Part shown: positions 35,572 through 45,655 of the stretch, in pieces
How positions within the stretch are numbered: position 1 is the stretch's first letter
Layout of the letters: each line of letters starts with the position of its first letter
Assembly: GCA_017469845.1 (NCBI GenBank)
Contig: JAFUFP010000022.1
Coordinates: forward strand, 1 to 60,030
Origin: Bacteroidales bacterium
Lineage (GTDB): Bacteria; Bacteroidota; Bacteroidia; Bacteroidales; UBA932
Length of the DNA stretch: 60,030 nucleotides
Direction: 5' to 3'
Made by a program: the position numbers and the translations under genes
Notes under the pieces: model-generated
Told to the model about the DNA's origin: nothing
Databases searched by the model: none
Seen by the model: only the letters and a program-made list of their open reading frames with translations

Positions 35572-36702
35572 TTTACGGACCCAGTATTCGAACAGCGGGT
35601 CAATGACCTGGGGTTCATCCCTCTCGTTGAAGGAAATGATCTCCTTTTTCATGAGGGCGTCCTTGAGTCTCTTGACATTCGCCGAGGAGTTGAGGGAGTA
35701 CTTCGCGATGACGTCGGCGGCGCTGAACTTGGTGTGTCCGTCGAGGATAGCACGAAGAAGGCTCACCTGGAAGGTGGTGAGATTGTTCATCGTGGCCATG
35801 AATCTCGGCTCGTGGATCGATATTATGATATCGAGGGCATCCAGAAGCGTAGCCTCCACTATATATCCTTTTGAAAGGGAATCGCAGATCGAGATGAAAT
35901 GGTTCAGATACCAAAGATTCCCGCGGAAAAGACGGTATGCGCCGAGGAGAAGATCCCTCTCGACGACCTTTCCGCCGGAAAGGAATCCCTTCACATAATA
36001 TTCCACCGCATCCTTCGCCTCGACATCATGGAGATGGACCCTTTCAACCTGCCGGTAGAAAAACCTTCTCTCTTCGAATATGTGCTTCATCGCATTGAGG
36101 CATGACCCCGAAAGGATGAGGGAGCACTTCGCCCCCTGCTGCCCCTGGACAGAAGCCAACACTTTTTCAAGGGCCTTGTACACCCTTTCCCCTTCTCCGG
36201 TCTGGTCCAGATTCTGGAACTCGTCCATCATGAGGATAATGGACTGCCCCTTTTCCTTGGCTATCTTCCAAGGGAGCTCCAGCATCGATGAAATGTCATT
36301 GTCGTCTATGTCCCAGTTGAGGGAAACTATCCTGTCATGGTCGGAGAACTCCCTCTGGTCGAATACGAAATGCGTCCCGTCGAGATGACGTGATATGAGG
36401 TCCGAGTATTCCGCCGGAGTGGAAGCCACCGTTCTTAGAAGGGTCGTGCCCATCCTCGTGAGGAAAGCGGAGACTGTCCTTATGTTGAGGAGGCTGAAGT
36501 GGCCGATGAGGAACTGATGGCCACGGAGACGCATATTGAAGAGCGTCTGCTGGATAAGGGACATCTTTCCGCTCTTAGGAGGTTCATAGATCACGATCTG
36601 TTCTCCCTGTGAGAGGAGATTAGCGAGAATGTTGCAGTCATCCTTGCGTCCGATGAAGTTCCTGCCTGTTACATATTTGTCATATATGAACGGAGAATCC
36701 AT
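35551..36702 (-). CDS. AAA-type ATPase of unknown role; integration target
   Basis: 383 residues. The N-terminal half is a STAND/AAA-like ATPase: P-loop EPPKSGKMS (about 56-64) differs from GxxxxGKT by starting with Glu and having Met-Ser after Lys; Walker B SIILMMDEFQNL is intact. The C-terminal 70 residues look like a winged helix (SAADVIAKYSLNSSANVKRL). I recall similar ATPases in other Bacteroidales, but not a proven function. Before integration its downstream neighbour would have been cobB, same strand. The 3' end is supplied by attR. Confidence 0.85.
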   Translation of the reverse strand: MDSPFIYDKYVTGRNFIGRKDDCNILANLLSQGEQIVIYEPPKSGKMSLIQQTLFNMRLRGHQFLIGHFSLLNIRTVSAFLTRMGTTLLRTVASTPAEYSDLISRHLDGTHFVFDQREFSDHDRIVSLNWDIDDNDISSMLELPWKIAKEKGQSIILMMDEFQNLDQTGEGERVYKALEKVLASVQGQQGAKCSLILSGSCLNAMKHIFEERRFFYRQVERVHLHDVEAKDAVEYYVKGFLSGGKVVERDLLLGAYRLFRGNLWYLNHFISICDSLSKGYIVEATLLDALDIIISIHEPRFMATMNNLTTFQVSLLRAILDGHTKFSAADVIAKYSLNSSANVKRLKDALMKKEIISFNERDEPQVIDPLFEYWVRKFYYEMK

Positions 36703-36745
36703 ATCTGTATCCCTATAGATTACGTGTTAAAACAACTTTGTTACG

Positions 36746-36753
36746 CAAATATA
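36746..36753 (-). promoter_or_regulatory. -7 element for the ATPase gene
   Basis: TATATTTG on the minus strand, 43 nt before the start codon. No clear -33. The remaining stretch to the rpsU promoter (36754-36908) has no gene or clear structure. Confidence 0.5.
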
Positions 36754-36908
36754 TCAATTTTTTCACTATGAGCCCATTCCGATGAAAAAGAATTGCGGGA
36801 AAATCTTGCGGACAAAGGATCGGAGCCCGGACAAGGCCCCCTATTCCACGGTCCGAGGGAATGAAAAACCTCAGAAAAGTCTCTGAAGCATAAAGTTTCC
36901 AAAAAAAT

Positions 36909-36939
36909 TTTGCAAATCCGCTCTTTTGACTTACCTTTG
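36909..36939 (+). promoter_or_regulatory. rpsU promoter, Bacteroidota type
   Basis: TTTG (36909-36912), 19 bases, TACCTTTG (36932-36939): exact consensus, 32 nt before the start codon. GAAAAAGGGGG upstream of the start may serve as a ribosome-binding site. Confidence 0.85.
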
Positions 36940-36971
36940 CACCCGCTAAAGAAAAAGGGGGTGATTTTATT

Positions 36972-37166
36972 ATGATTATTGTACCACTGAAAGAAGGCGA
37001 GAACATCGAAAGGGCTCTCAAGAGATTCAAGAGAAAATTCGAAAAGACAGGAGCAATCCGTGAGCTTCGCGCACGCAAGAACTTCGTAAAGCCTTCAGTA
37101 AAGAAGAGAATTCAGATGCAGAAAGCTATCTACGTACAGCATCTGCAGCTTGAGGACGAGCAGTAG
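36972..37166 (+). CDS. rpsU: 30S ribosomal protein bS21
   Basis: 64 residues starting MIIVPLKEGENIERALKRFK, basic and helical; the standard bS21 of Bacteroidota. Transcribed alone from a consensus promoter; the next gene has its own -7 element. Confidence 0.96.
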   Translation: MIIVPLKEGENIERALKRFKRKFEKTGAIRELRARKNFVKPSVKKRIQMQKAIYVQHLQLEDEQ

Positions 37167-37296
37167 TTTTACTTCTCTTCCCGGAATACACATGGAAGTG
37201 TCCGAAAGGATGCTTCCATTTTTCGTTTGTGCCGCCGCCCGTGCGGAATATTGTCGAAATACGCTTTCGCCGCACCCTTTTCACGAAATAGAATAT

Positions 37297-37304
37297 TATC
37301 TTTG
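37297..37304 (+). promoter_or_regulatory. -7 element for the AsmA-like gene
   Basis: TATCTTTG. The first in-frame ATG (37310) would fall at the transcription start, so the second ATG (37337) is the likelier start codon. Confidence 0.55.
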
Positions 37305-37336
37305 TAGGGATGTCCCTTCGGGACAGCTGCAGGGAG

Positions 37337-40300
37337 ATGAGTTCAAACACATCGACAGAATCCGCCGGCAGTGCCGCCGCACCCGTTCGAAGACGCAAGT
37401 ACCGTCTTCTCAAAGGGGTGCTCCTGACCCTCGTCTCACTTGTAGCCATCGTTCTCATAGCCGTCCAGATTCTGCTGAATTCGTCCTTCCTCACAAAAAC
37501 GGCGAACAGAATCGCATCCTCCTACATCGACGGTGATGTCTCCTTCGGGAAAATCGACGCCTCGGTATTCAGAAGCTTTCCTTTCGTCCACCTGAGCATA
37601 GACGATTTTTCCCTCACATATCCGCATGACAGGTTCTCGGCATTTGATTCCATCGGTGTCAGAAGTCCCTTCCGGGATGAAGGAAGAGGCACGGAGAAGG
37701 ACACTCTGGCCTCGTTCCGCAACCTGACCGTCTCGATGAACTACATGGCGGCGATCAAGGGGGACATAAGAATACATTCGGGAGAAATCGGAGGCGCAAG
37801 GGTGTTCGCCCATCTTTTCGATGACAGGAACGCTTCCTGGAACGTGTTCGGCGAGCAGTCAAAGGATACCGTCTCTTCCCCTCTCCCGAAGATAATCCTA
37901 AGGCACATCGCGCTTCGTGACAATCCCCACGTGGTGTTCACTGACATACGGGACACACTCTTTGCCCTTGTCGATGCTGAGCGGTTGGTATTCGACGGGA
38001 TGGTGGACATTTCCGACTTCTCCAAGCACAAGATAGGACTTGACATGGAGAAGATGACCCTTCTGGGAAGACTTCCTTCGGACTCCGCATCGGTATCGCT
38101 GAAGCATCTGGGGATAAACGAACGGAAAGAAGGCTTCGACGTTGACGCCTCGGCCGACGCCCTTATCGCACTGGCCGGGAAAAAGGCGCTTTCATTCCCG
38201 CTGGATCTCTCCGGAACCGTTTCCTTCCCCGACAAAGATTTCAGGAGCATATCGGTGAAGGACCTCAGTGCCAAGGCCGCGATGCTTTCCCTCTCCGGAG
38301 AAGGCGACGTCAAACTTTTCGGAGACAGCACATACGTAAGGGCTGAGGCACTTTTCGACGACTGCCCGGTAAAGGAAGTAATGGATTACTTCGGGGATTT
38401 CCTGCCAAAGGAAGCGAAGAACCTCAAGACCGACGCCAGGATATCCCTCACCGCCCTTTGCGACGGAATGTACATACCGGAGAGCAACACCCTTCCGGAA
38501 CTTATCGCCCAGATAAACATCCCCAAGACCAACGTTTCCTACAAGGGATTCGATTACAAGGGAGTGATCGCGGCTGACGTGAATGCGATGACGGACAATT
38601 ACGGGAAACTCGACGTGTCTTTGGATGAACTCGAAGTGGACATCGCCGGAATCAAGTTCAAGGGGACGGGAAGCGCCGAAGACCTTCTGGGCGACGATCC
38701 GCTTTATTACGTCGACCTTGGAGCCAGCGCGGCTCTCGACACCTTCAATGAATTCCTGCCGGAAGGGATGTACGCTTCAGGCGATATAGAAGCCGGAGTT
38801 GAGGGATTCATCCTCCAGTCGGATATCGACCCGTACAATTTCGCGATGGCCGATCTGGAAGGATTCGTACGGAGTGACGGAATCGTATTCAGGGACGAGC
38901 CCGATTCTCTTTATGCATTCCTCGACAAGACCGATCTCCATCTTGAGAAGTTCGGCGACGGAATGCTGCTGTCGGGGTCACTCGGAGTGAAGGGAACGGT
39001 TGACAGTCTCTACGCCACATACGGCAAGACGATGTTCATCCGTGGAAGACGGTTATCCCTGGCCGCCCAGAATGCCAAGGAGATAATTTCGGAGGAGTTC
39101 GGGCAGGAAATGCACCCTATCGTAGGAAACCTCAATGCCGAATCCATCGCCATGACTGGAGAAGATTCACTTTACGTAGGACTACGGAACACACGCAATT
39201 CCTTCAAATGGTCAAGCCGTAAAAGAGGAGAGGCCGTCTCTCCCCTTCTGACTGTTTCGAGCAGGAACTCCTCTCTCGGATTCAGGCAGGGAGTGAACAG
39301 GGCCAGGCTCGATGAAGTGGGCATCAATCTTTCCGCCATAAAGACATCGGTGGAAAGGGACGCACGGAGGGAAAGGACGCTTGATTCCCTCGGGAAGATC
39401 TACCCGGGAATAGAAAGGGATTCACTTATGAAGATCGCCGGAATCGGAACCCGCAGGCCCGCCCGCAGCCTTCGCAAGAGCAATGACGACTTCGGATCAT
39501 ACGGGGACCTGAACCTCCAGCTCAGCGAAAGTCTCTCCGAATATATGCGTGACTGGGATCTGAGCGGACACCTCCAAGTAGACAGCGGACTTGTGATAAC
39601 GCCCTACTTCCCGCTCAACAACAGGCTATCCGCCTTCGACGGCTCATTCACCAACAATCAGGTGAACATCGACTCGATGACGATTCTTTCCGGAGAGTCC
39701 GACGTGAGCGCGAAAGGCAAGGTGACAGGACTTCGGGGAGCGCTCCTCAGGAAAGAGATGTTGGGCCTTGAGCTTGCACTGACCTCCGAGCGTCTCAACG
39801 CGAACGAACTTCTGGCCGCATACGACAAGGGCGCGAAGTACGTTCCCGAGCAAAGGGACGCCGCGATGGACGAGAGGGTCTCGGACGGGGAATACCTCTC
39901 CAGGGTCGCGACGGACACTCTTTCCAACGCCACTTCCGAGGAATACTCCCTCATCGTGATACCGTCCAACCTGGACGCCACCATTTCCCTCCAGGGAAAC
40001 GAAATAGATTACTCCGACCTCATGGTAGACTGGTTCGCTTCCGACATCAACCTGAGGGAAAGGTGCATCCAGATAACGAACACTGTGGCGACCTCCAACA
40101 TGGGCGACATCTATTTCGAGGGATTCTATTCCACAAGGAGCAAGGATGACGTCAAGGCGGGATTCGACCTCAACCTGGTGGACATAACGGCCGACAAGGT
40201 CATAACGCTCATCCCCGCCGTCGACAGCATAATCCCGATGCTGAAGTCCTTCAAGGGGATGCTGGACTGCGAAATGGCGGCGACCACCCAGTTGGACACC

Positions 40301-41161
40301 AACATGAACTTCATTCCCCCTTCGATTGACGGAGTGCTGAAAATCGCAGGAAGCGACCTGTACCTGGAAGCGGACGGAGCGATAAGGAAGCTCGCCAAGA
40401 CCCTGATGTTCCGTGACAAGAGGATCGGACACATCGACGACATGTCGGTGCAGGGACTTATCGGGAATTCGGAAATCGAGGTATTCCCCTTCATCCTCGG
40501 TGTGGACAGGTACCAGCTGGCGATGAGCGGAATCCAGAACTTCGACCAGAGTTTCCAGTACCACGTGTCAGTACTGAGGTCTCCCCTGCCGTTCAGGATA
40601 GGAATAAACCTATGGGGCGACTTCGACAACTGGCGGTACTCCATCGTACGGCCCAAATACCGTAACACCAACGTGCCCGTATTCACCGCCCAACTGGACC
40701 AGATGCAGGGCAATCTCGTGGAATCCATCCACAACATCTTCTCCAAGGGCGTCGAGAGGGCTGTTGCGCAGAACAATGCCGAAAGGGGCACGATCGACGA
40801 CATGAAGACAAGGATCGGTTACGACGGTTCCCTGGAATCAGGATCCCTGTCGGAAGAGCAGATGAGCCAGCTGGATTCCCTCCAGAGAGCGGATTCCCTT
40901 TCAACCGGGGTGACCCTTTTATCCGAAACGGGCCAAGGTACGGCTTCTCCGTCACTTGATTCCCTGCTGAACGCGAAGATCGACGCCATGACTTCCGGAG
41001 CCGTTTCCGGGAACAAGGAAGGCATATCAGTCAAAAAACAACAACGGCTCGCCAGAAAGGATGAAAGAAAGGCGTTCCGGGAATCGGTCAAGGATCTCAC
41101 CTGCTGCCAGAGATTCAAGGCATGGATAAGGCGAAACAAAGAAATCAGATCAACCAGATAA
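37337..41161 (+). CDS. AsmA family envelope protein (1274 residues)
   Basis: Very large protein with one N-terminal membrane segment (about residues 24-44) and a long beta-rich periplasmic part. The N-terminal region (ILLNSSFLTKTANRIASSYI, then FRSFPFVHLSIDDFSL) and the C-terminal AsmA_2 region are typical of the AsmA/TamB-like class, thought to form bridges that move phospholipids to the outer membrane. The start at 37337 is chosen from the position of the promoter. A basic C-terminal tail (KKQQRLARKDERKAF) follows the fold. prmA starts directly at the stop codon. Confidence 0.85.
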   Translation: MSSNTSTESAGSAAAPVRRRKYRLLKGVLLTLVSLVAIVLIAVQILLNSSFLTKTANRIASSYIDGDVSFGKIDASVFRSFPFVHLSIDDFSLTYPHDRFSAFDSIGVRSPFRDEGRGTEKDTLASFRNLTVSMNYMAAIKGDIRIHSGEIGGARVFAHLFDDRNASWNVFGEQSKDTVSSPLPKIILRHIALRDNPHVVFTDIRDTLFALVDAERLVFDGMVDISDFSKHKIGLDMEKMTLLGRLPSDSASVSLKHLGINERKEGFDVDASADALIALAGKKALSFPLDLSGTVSFPDKDFRSISVKDLSAKAAMLSLSGEGDVKLFGDSTYVRAEALFDDCPVKEVMDYFGDFLPKEAKNLKTDARISLTALCDGMYIPESNTLPELIAQINIPKTNVSYKGFDYKGVIAADVNAMTDNYGKLDVSLDELEVDIAGIKFKGTGSAEDLLGDDPLYYVDLGASAALDTFNEFLPEGMYASGDIEAGVEGFILQSDIDPYNFAMADLEGFVRSDGIVFRDEPDSLYAFLDKTDLHLEKFGDGMLLSGSLGVKGTVDSLYATYGKTMFIRGRRLSLAAQNAKEIISEEFGQEMHPIVGNLNAESIAMTGEDSLYVGLRNTRNSFKWSSRKRGEAVSPLLTVSSRNSSLGFRQGVNRARLDEVGINLSAIKTSVERDARRERTLDSLGKIYPGIERDSLMKIAGIGTRRPARSLRKSNDDFGSYGDLNLQLSESLSEYMRDWDLSGHLQVDSGLVITPYFPLNNRLSAFDGSFTNNQVNIDSMTILSGESDVSAKGKVTGLRGALLRKEMLGLELALTSERLNANELLAAYDKGAKYVPEQRDAAMDERVSDGEYLSRVATDTLSNATSEEYSLIVIPSNLDATISLQGNEIDYSDLMVDWFASDINLRERCIQITNTVATSNMGDIYFEGFYSTRSKDDVKAGFDLNLVDITADKVITLIPAVDSIIPMLKSFKGMLDCEMAATTQLDTNMNFIPPSIDGVLKIAGSDLYLEADGAIRKLAKTLMFRDKRIGHIDDMSVQGLIGNSEIEVFPFILGVDRYQLAMSGIQNFDQSFQYHVSVLRSPLPFRIGINLWGDFDNWRYSIVRPKYRNTNVPVFTAQLDQMQGNLVESIHNIFSKGVERAVAQNNAERGTIDDMKTRIGYDGSLESGSLSEEQMSQLDSLQRADSLSTGVTLLSETGQGTASPSLDSLLNAKIDAMTSGAVSGNKEGISVKKQQRLARKDERKAFRESVKDLTCCQRFKAWIRRNKEIRSTR

Positions 41162-42091
41162 ATGAACAGCAACGAAACGATAGAAGTATCATTGTATTTT
41201 TCACCGTTCGATGAAGAATACGCATACATTGTCGAAGCGGAACTCTCCGAACTCCCCTACGACTCATTCATGATCGACGAGAGTGAAGGGCTCACTCCGT
41301 GCATAAAGGCGTACATCGGGAAGGAAGACTACGACCCAAGGGCACTGAAGCTTCTCTTAAGCGGGCTTGAAAGGGAAGTGACGTTCACCGCCAACATGAT
41401 TCCGCCGCAGAACTGGAATCTCAAATGGGAGCAGCAGTTCACCCCCATCGTCATCGGACGGGACGTCCTAATAAAATCCGTCAACCATACCGAAGATGAC
41501 ATCGCCCTGGCCAGGATAGAAGCCGGCGTGAAAGCCAAAAGAAGCAGATACAATATCCGCATCAATCCAAACATGGCATTCGGGACCGGACATCATGAGA
41601 CCACCAGGATGGTAATGAAGTCCATGCTCGCGAGGGCGGATGAATCCATAAAAGGGAAGGTAATCCTCGACATGGGCTGCGGTACCGGCATCCTGGGAAT
41701 TCTTGCGGTGAAGATGGGAGCATCCAAAGCCTACGGAATCGACATCGATGCGGTGGCGGCGCAATCGGCATTTGACAATGCCCACCTCAACCGCGTGTCA
41801 AGACACTTCGAGACATACTACGGCGACGCCTCACTTCTGCAGATGGGAAAATATGACACTATCCTCGCCAACATCCACCGGAACATAATCCTCCAGGACC
41901 TGCCCACATATCTCAGGAGCCTGAAAAAGAAAGGTACCCTCATCCTTTCGGGATTCTTCGACACGGATTGCGCCGACATAATAGCCGAGGCGGAAAAGCT
42001 CAGTCCCGGAATAACTGTCGAAAGGACATTGTACGAAAAAACAGTCGCTGACGGCTCCACTTGGGCGTGCTTGACACTGGTTACAAAGTGA
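41162..42091 (+). CDS. prmA: ribosomal protein L11 methyltransferase
   Basis: SAM-dependent trimethylation of ribosomal protein L11. NMAFGTGHHETTRM (about 138-151), the SAM-binding DMGCGTGILGI (about 170) and LANIHRNII (the NxxP-like motif, here with His) are present. 309 residues. The ATG follows the AsmA stop with no gap, implying coupled translation. Confidence 0.93.
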   Translation: MNSNETIEVSLYFSPFDEEYAYIVEAELSELPYDSFMIDESEGLTPCIKAYIGKEDYDPRALKLLLSGLEREVTFTANMIPPQNWNLKWEQQFTPIVIGRDVLIKSVNHTEDDIALARIEAGVKAKRSRYNIRINPNMAFGTGHHETTRMVMKSMLARADESIKGKVILDMGCGTGILGILAVKMGASKAYGIDIDAVAAQSAFDNAHLNRVSRHFETYYGDASLLQMGKYDTILANIHRNIILQDLPTYLRSLKKKGTLILSGFFDTDCADIIAEAEKLSPGITVERTLYEKTVADGSTWACLTLVTK

Positions 42092-42185
42092 AACGCATTT
42101 TGCTCATAAAAGACCCCACAAAGGGACGATATACGTATATTTTAAAATGTTACAACAATTACAAAACGTTATAATCGTCAAAATA

Positions 42186-42241
42186 TTTGTTAATTAAGAA
42201 CGTTTAACTTTTCTTTGTCGTGAGGGGCAGGAAGGTCCTGC
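42186..42241 (+). promoter_or_regulatory. gdhA promoter and leader hairpin
   Basis: TTTG (42186-42189), 20 bases, TTTCTTTG (42210-42217; one mismatch to TAnnTTTG). The leader then holds GCAGGA-AGG-TCCTGC (42227-42241), a perfect 6-bp hairpin 30 nt before the start codon. Confidence 0.5.
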
Positions 42242-42271
42242 TTCGGAACGAAATTAAAAACCGCAATCGCC

Positions 42272-43627
42272 ATGTACTACACAGCAGAAAGCTACGTCAA
42301 GGATTTCATGGATGGTATCATCGCCCGCAATCCCGGGGAAAACGAATTCCATCAGGCAGTAAGGGAGGTAGTTACCAGCCTCGCTCCTTACATCGTCGCT
42401 CACCCTTACCTCATTGACCGCAAAATCATGGAAAGGATTGCGGAACCCGAGAGGATCATCATTTTCAGGGTTCCTTGGATTGATGATGAGGGCAATGTCC
42501 AGATCAATCGCGGTTTCCGCGTACAGATGAACAGCGCCATCGGTCCCTACAAGGGCGGTATCCGCTTCCACGCATCGGTCAACCTCTCGATCATGAAGTT
42601 CCTCGCCTTCGAGCAGACCTTCAAGAACTCACTCACCACCCTGCCCATGGGTGGAGCCAAAGGCGGTTCCGACTTCAACCCCCGCGGAAAATCAGACGAC
42701 GAGGTCATGAAATTCTGCCAGAGCTTCATGACTGAACTGTTCCGTCACATCGGAAAGGACACCGACGTTCCCGCAGGCGATATCGGTGTGGGCGGTCGTG
42801 AAATCGGTTACCTGTTCGGCCAGTACAAGAGACTGCGTGACGAGTGGGGCGGAGTCCTCACCGGAAAGGGTCTCGGTTGGGGCGGCAGCCCTCTCAGGCC
42901 CGAGGCTACAGGATACGGCCTGTGCTACTTCACCAGCGAGATGCTCGCAACCCGCGGTGATTCCTTCGAAGGAAAGACAGTCCTCGTTTCCGGCGCCGGA
43001 AACGTCGCACAGTACGCGACCGAGAAAGCTACCCAGCTCGGAGGAAAGGTCGTCACAATGTCCGACTCCAACGGTTTCATCTATGATCCCGACGGAATCG
43101 ACGCGGAGAAACTCGCCTACGTCAAGGAACTCAAGAACGTCTACCGCGGAAGGATCCGTGAGTACGTGGAGAAATATCCTTCAGCAACCTATTATCCCGA
43201 CCAGAGGCCCTGGTGCATCAAGTGCGACATCGCTCTTCCTTGCGCAACCCAGAACGAGATCAACGAGGAAGAGGCCAAGATGCTTATCGCCAACGGTTGC
43301 ACCTGCGTAGCGGAAGGAGCCAACATGCCTTCAGAGCCCGGAGCAATCGCAGTATTCCAGGAGGCAGGTATCCTTTACTCTCCCGGTAAGGCTTCCAACG
43401 CAGGCGGTGTCGCGACTTCCGGTCTCGAGATGACACAGAACTCAATGAGGCTCAAGTGGACTCCCGAAGAGGTCGACGCCCAGCTCCACAGGATCATGAA
43501 GGACATCCACGAGGCTTGCGTCAAGTACGGAAAGGACGAGAACGGAAACGTCAACTACGTCAACGGCGCCAACATCGCAGGATTCATCAAGGTCGCTGAC
43601 GCGATGATGGCCCAGGGTCTCGTATAA
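42272..43627 (+). CDS. gdhA: NADP-type glutamate dehydrogenase
   Basis: Interconverts 2-oxoglutarate plus ammonia and glutamate, the main ammonia-assimilation step in many gut Bacteroidales. 451 residues, the hexameric class. YKGGIRFHASVNLSIMKFL, the catalytic-Lys region LPMGGAKGGSDFNPRGK (about 124-140), and the Rossmann motif VSGAGNVAQYA are visible. A strong terminator follows, so it is transcribed alone. Confidence 0.96.
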   Translation: MYYTAESYVKDFMDGIIARNPGENEFHQAVREVVTSLAPYIVAHPYLIDRKIMERIAEPERIIIFRVPWIDDEGNVQINRGFRVQMNSAIGPYKGGIRFHASVNLSIMKFLAFEQTFKNSLTTLPMGGAKGGSDFNPRGKSDDEVMKFCQSFMTELFRHIGKDTDVPAGDIGVGGREIGYLFGQYKRLRDEWGGVLTGKGLGWGGSPLRPEATGYGLCYFTSEMLATRGDSFEGKTVLVSGAGNVAQYATEKATQLGGKVVTMSDSNGFIYDPDGIDAEKLAYVKELKNVYRGRIREYVEKYPSATYYPDQRPWCIKCDIALPCATQNEINEEEAKMLIANGCTCVAEGANMPSEPGAIAVFQEAGILYSPGKASNAGGVATSGLEMTQNSMRLKWTPEEVDAQLHRIMKDIHEACVKYGKDENGNVNYVNGANIAGFIKVADAMMAQGLV

Positions 43628-43666
43628 AGACCATATCCCCTACGGGGATTGCCATATATGTGTATT

Positions 43667-43702
43667 GAGGGGAAGCCACCATGGTTTCCCCTCTTATTTT
43701 TT
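43667..43702 (+). terminator. gdhA terminator
   Basis: GAGGGGAA-G-CC...GG-T-TTCCCCTC stem followed by TTATTTTTT, 40 nt after the gdhA stop. Confidence 0.9.
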
Positions 43703-43761
43703 CAGCCCCGCAGCAACGCTGCAACGCCATATGCTCCCGTTTCCCCGCTGCTATGATACAA

Positions 43762-43790
43762 ATGTCCCCGCCGGAAAACGGCAGGGACAT
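43762..43790. other. strong hairpin between gdhA and the transporter gene
   Basis: ATGTCCC-C-GCCG-GAAAA-CGGC-A-GGGACAT: an 11-bp stem with one mismatch. It lies 55 nt past the transporter stop and may end that minus-strand transcript, but the T tract is poor on both strands. Confidence 0.45.
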
Positions 43791-43844
43791 GAAGTCTTTT
43801 GGATAGTTTCATTCACGGTATATATTCCGGGTTAGAATTTGACG

Positions 43845-45515
43845 TCAAATAGCTATATGTACAAGTATTATAACCATTATTATCTGAATGAACAGCGAAA
43901 CGGGGTAAGCCAGATTATAGCTTGAATCCATCGCCTGGGAAGAGTACTTTCGCCTCAGCATGTTGATGGCGAAAGGAGATGTCGACGACGCCGCGATGCA
44001 GCCCATCACCCTGGCGGGGTTGAAATGCATCAGGTGACATCCGATGAGGGCGACAATGAGGGACGGCAGGGCAGAAAGGATGAAGCCGTAAACGAACCAC
44101 ATGTACCCTCCGGAAGAAAGCAGAGGAAGGAGCGAACTGCCGCACCCCAAGCCGATCGTCGCAAGCAGAAGCGCAAGACCGGTTTCGCGGATCATCAGGA
44201 TAGCGCTAGGAGTGGTATACGTCGTGATCCTCCATGAAGGACCGAACTTTCCGAGGAGAACGGCTATAAGGAACACTCCGCCGGAAAGACCCAAACGCAA
44301 AGGTGAGTCCATGCCGGGGAGATTGAAAGGAATCGCTCCGAGAACAACTCCGATCGCCATACCGAGGAAAATCGGAACGAGATACGGCCAGTCGAGTTCA
44401 CGGTTGCTGTTGCCCACGAGTGAGGCCACCTTGGAAACGTCCTCAGCCTTTCCGGACACCGTTATCCGGTCTCCGACCTTGAGATACATGCTGTCAGTGG
44501 GAAGAAGCTGGGCAGATCCCCTTATGACCCTCAAAAGAGTGACTCCGTACTTACGGAGGAATCCGAGTTCCTTGACCGTATGTCCGGTAATGGCGCTGCG
44601 GGTAACTACGAGGTTCTTCTTTGCCCCGAGCGAAGCTTTCACCGCCCTGGAGGACTCGTCAATGGAAATTTCCGTTCCGAACAGAATGGCCGCGGTCTTG
44701 ATATCGTCCGGATCCGATTCCACAAGAATCCTGTCCCCTTTCTCCAGAACGGGGTCATCGCACTCCATGAGAATGTCGTCCCCTTTGGATATGTTGACCA
44801 CAACGAAATTGCCTTCAAGCTTATCCTTGACCTCCGAAAGATGCTTTCCGAAAACCGCGGGATTGGTGACTTCCATGAAGGCGGTATTGATGTCATCGTC
44901 CGCGATGGCCGAGACCGAATCATTCACCGACTGGCCGGAAGAAAGTTTGGTGATCAGCCAAAGGACGAAACCAAGTCCCAGAACTCCTGCCGGATATGCC
45001 AGAGAGAAAGCTACCCCGATACGGCTTGAAGCCGTAGGATTCTCCACCTCTGAGAGGAATGTTCCCGTAGCGGCATCATACCAGGCCTGCTGGGCGGTAC
45101 CGAGTCCCGGGACACCGTTCACGGCACCCGTAGCGATACCGACGAGAGAAGCCGAATCTTCGCCCGAAAGAGCTCCGATAATGAAAACTCCCGCAAAAAG
45201 GAGTATCACCTGCAGAGCCGCGATGGAAACGGATTTGAGACGGTATCCCCTACCGGAGAACTGGAATCCTTCTCCGACCTGGAGACCAACGGAAAAGACA
45301 TATACGATGAGCCCGAATTCCTTCAGAAAATGCAGGAACAACTGGTCGGTCCTGGCGCCGAAGGCGGCAGAAACGATGCCTACGAAGAGCACCCAGATAC
45401 TTCCGGTACGGACCCCCTTGATGCGTATCCTGCCCAGAAGAAGTCCGATACCGATAACGAAACAAAGAATCATCAGAGAGTGGCCTGTCCCCACTCCGAG
45501 GAAGAAATCTCTCAT
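43845..45515 (-). CDS. AspT/YidE-type membrane transporter with two RCK-C domains
   Basis: 556 residues in the arrangement of the aspartate:alanine exchanger family: about five hydrophobic helices (10-185), two cytoplasmic TrkA-C/RCK-C domains (about 205-285 and 290-375), and a second block of about five helices (385-556). GFGFVLW-like and GLGCGSSLLPLL segments fit the duplicated AspT/YidE domain. The substrate of YidE/YbjL-type proteins is not established. The stop codon lies in the palindrome ATTTGACGTCAAAT. Confidence 0.88.
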   Translation of the reverse strand: MRDFFLGVGTGHSLMILCFVIGIGLLLGRIRIKGVRTGSIWVLFVGIVSAAFGARTDQLFLHFLKEFGLIVYVFSVGLQVGEGFQFSGRGYRLKSVSIAALQVILLFAGVFIIGALSGEDSASLVGIATGAVNGVPGLGTAQQAWYDAATGTFLSEVENPTASSRIGVAFSLAYPAGVLGLGFVLWLITKLSSGQSVNDSVSAIADDDINTAFMEVTNPAVFGKHLSEVKDKLEGNFVVVNISKGDDILMECDDPVLEKGDRILVESDPDDIKTAAILFGTEISIDESSRAVKASLGAKKNLVVTRSAITGHTVKELGFLRKYGVTLLRVIRGSAQLLPTDSMYLKVGDRITVSGKAEDVSKVASLVGNSNRELDWPYLVPIFLGMAIGVVLGAIPFNLPGMDSPLRLGLSGGVFLIAVLLGKFGPSWRITTYTTPSAILMIRETGLALLLATIGLGCGSSLLPLLSSGGYMWFVYGFILSALPSLIVALIGCHLMHFNPARVMGCIAASSTSPFAINMLRRKYSSQAMDSSYNLAYPVSLFIQIIMVIILVHIAI

Positions 45516-45604
45516 AAACGAATTTTACAATGGTGAGAATTGCAACTTGAATCCGGACAGTCCGGAAACCGGAACCGCCATTTCCGACGGTCAGCGGGTA
45601 TTTG

Positions 45605-45640
45605 CGGAAAAAGGGTGGCACCTCTTCGGATACCACCCTT
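45605..45640 (-). terminator. terminator of the M49-like gene
   Basis: Minus strand: AAGGGTGGTATC-N6-GGTGCCACCCTT, about 11 paired bases, then TTTCC; 15 nt after the stop codon. Confidence 0.8.
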
Positions 45641-45655
45641 CAATTTCCGGGGATG

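Noticed and set aside
35600..36702. ATPase gene as a pseudogene because of its unusual P-loop (EPPKSGKMS)
   Set aside because: The frame is whole, Walker B is intact, and similar P-loops are, as far as I recall, usual for this Bacteroidales ATPase group.
37310..37336. Upstream ATG for the AsmA-like protein
   Set aside because: It coincides with the transcription start predicted from the TATCTTTG element at 37297-37304; the next ATG gives a normal leader.
39644..40564. 306-codon minus-strand frame inside the AsmA-like gene
   Set aside because: Antisense shadow rich in His, Val and Asp; no family features.
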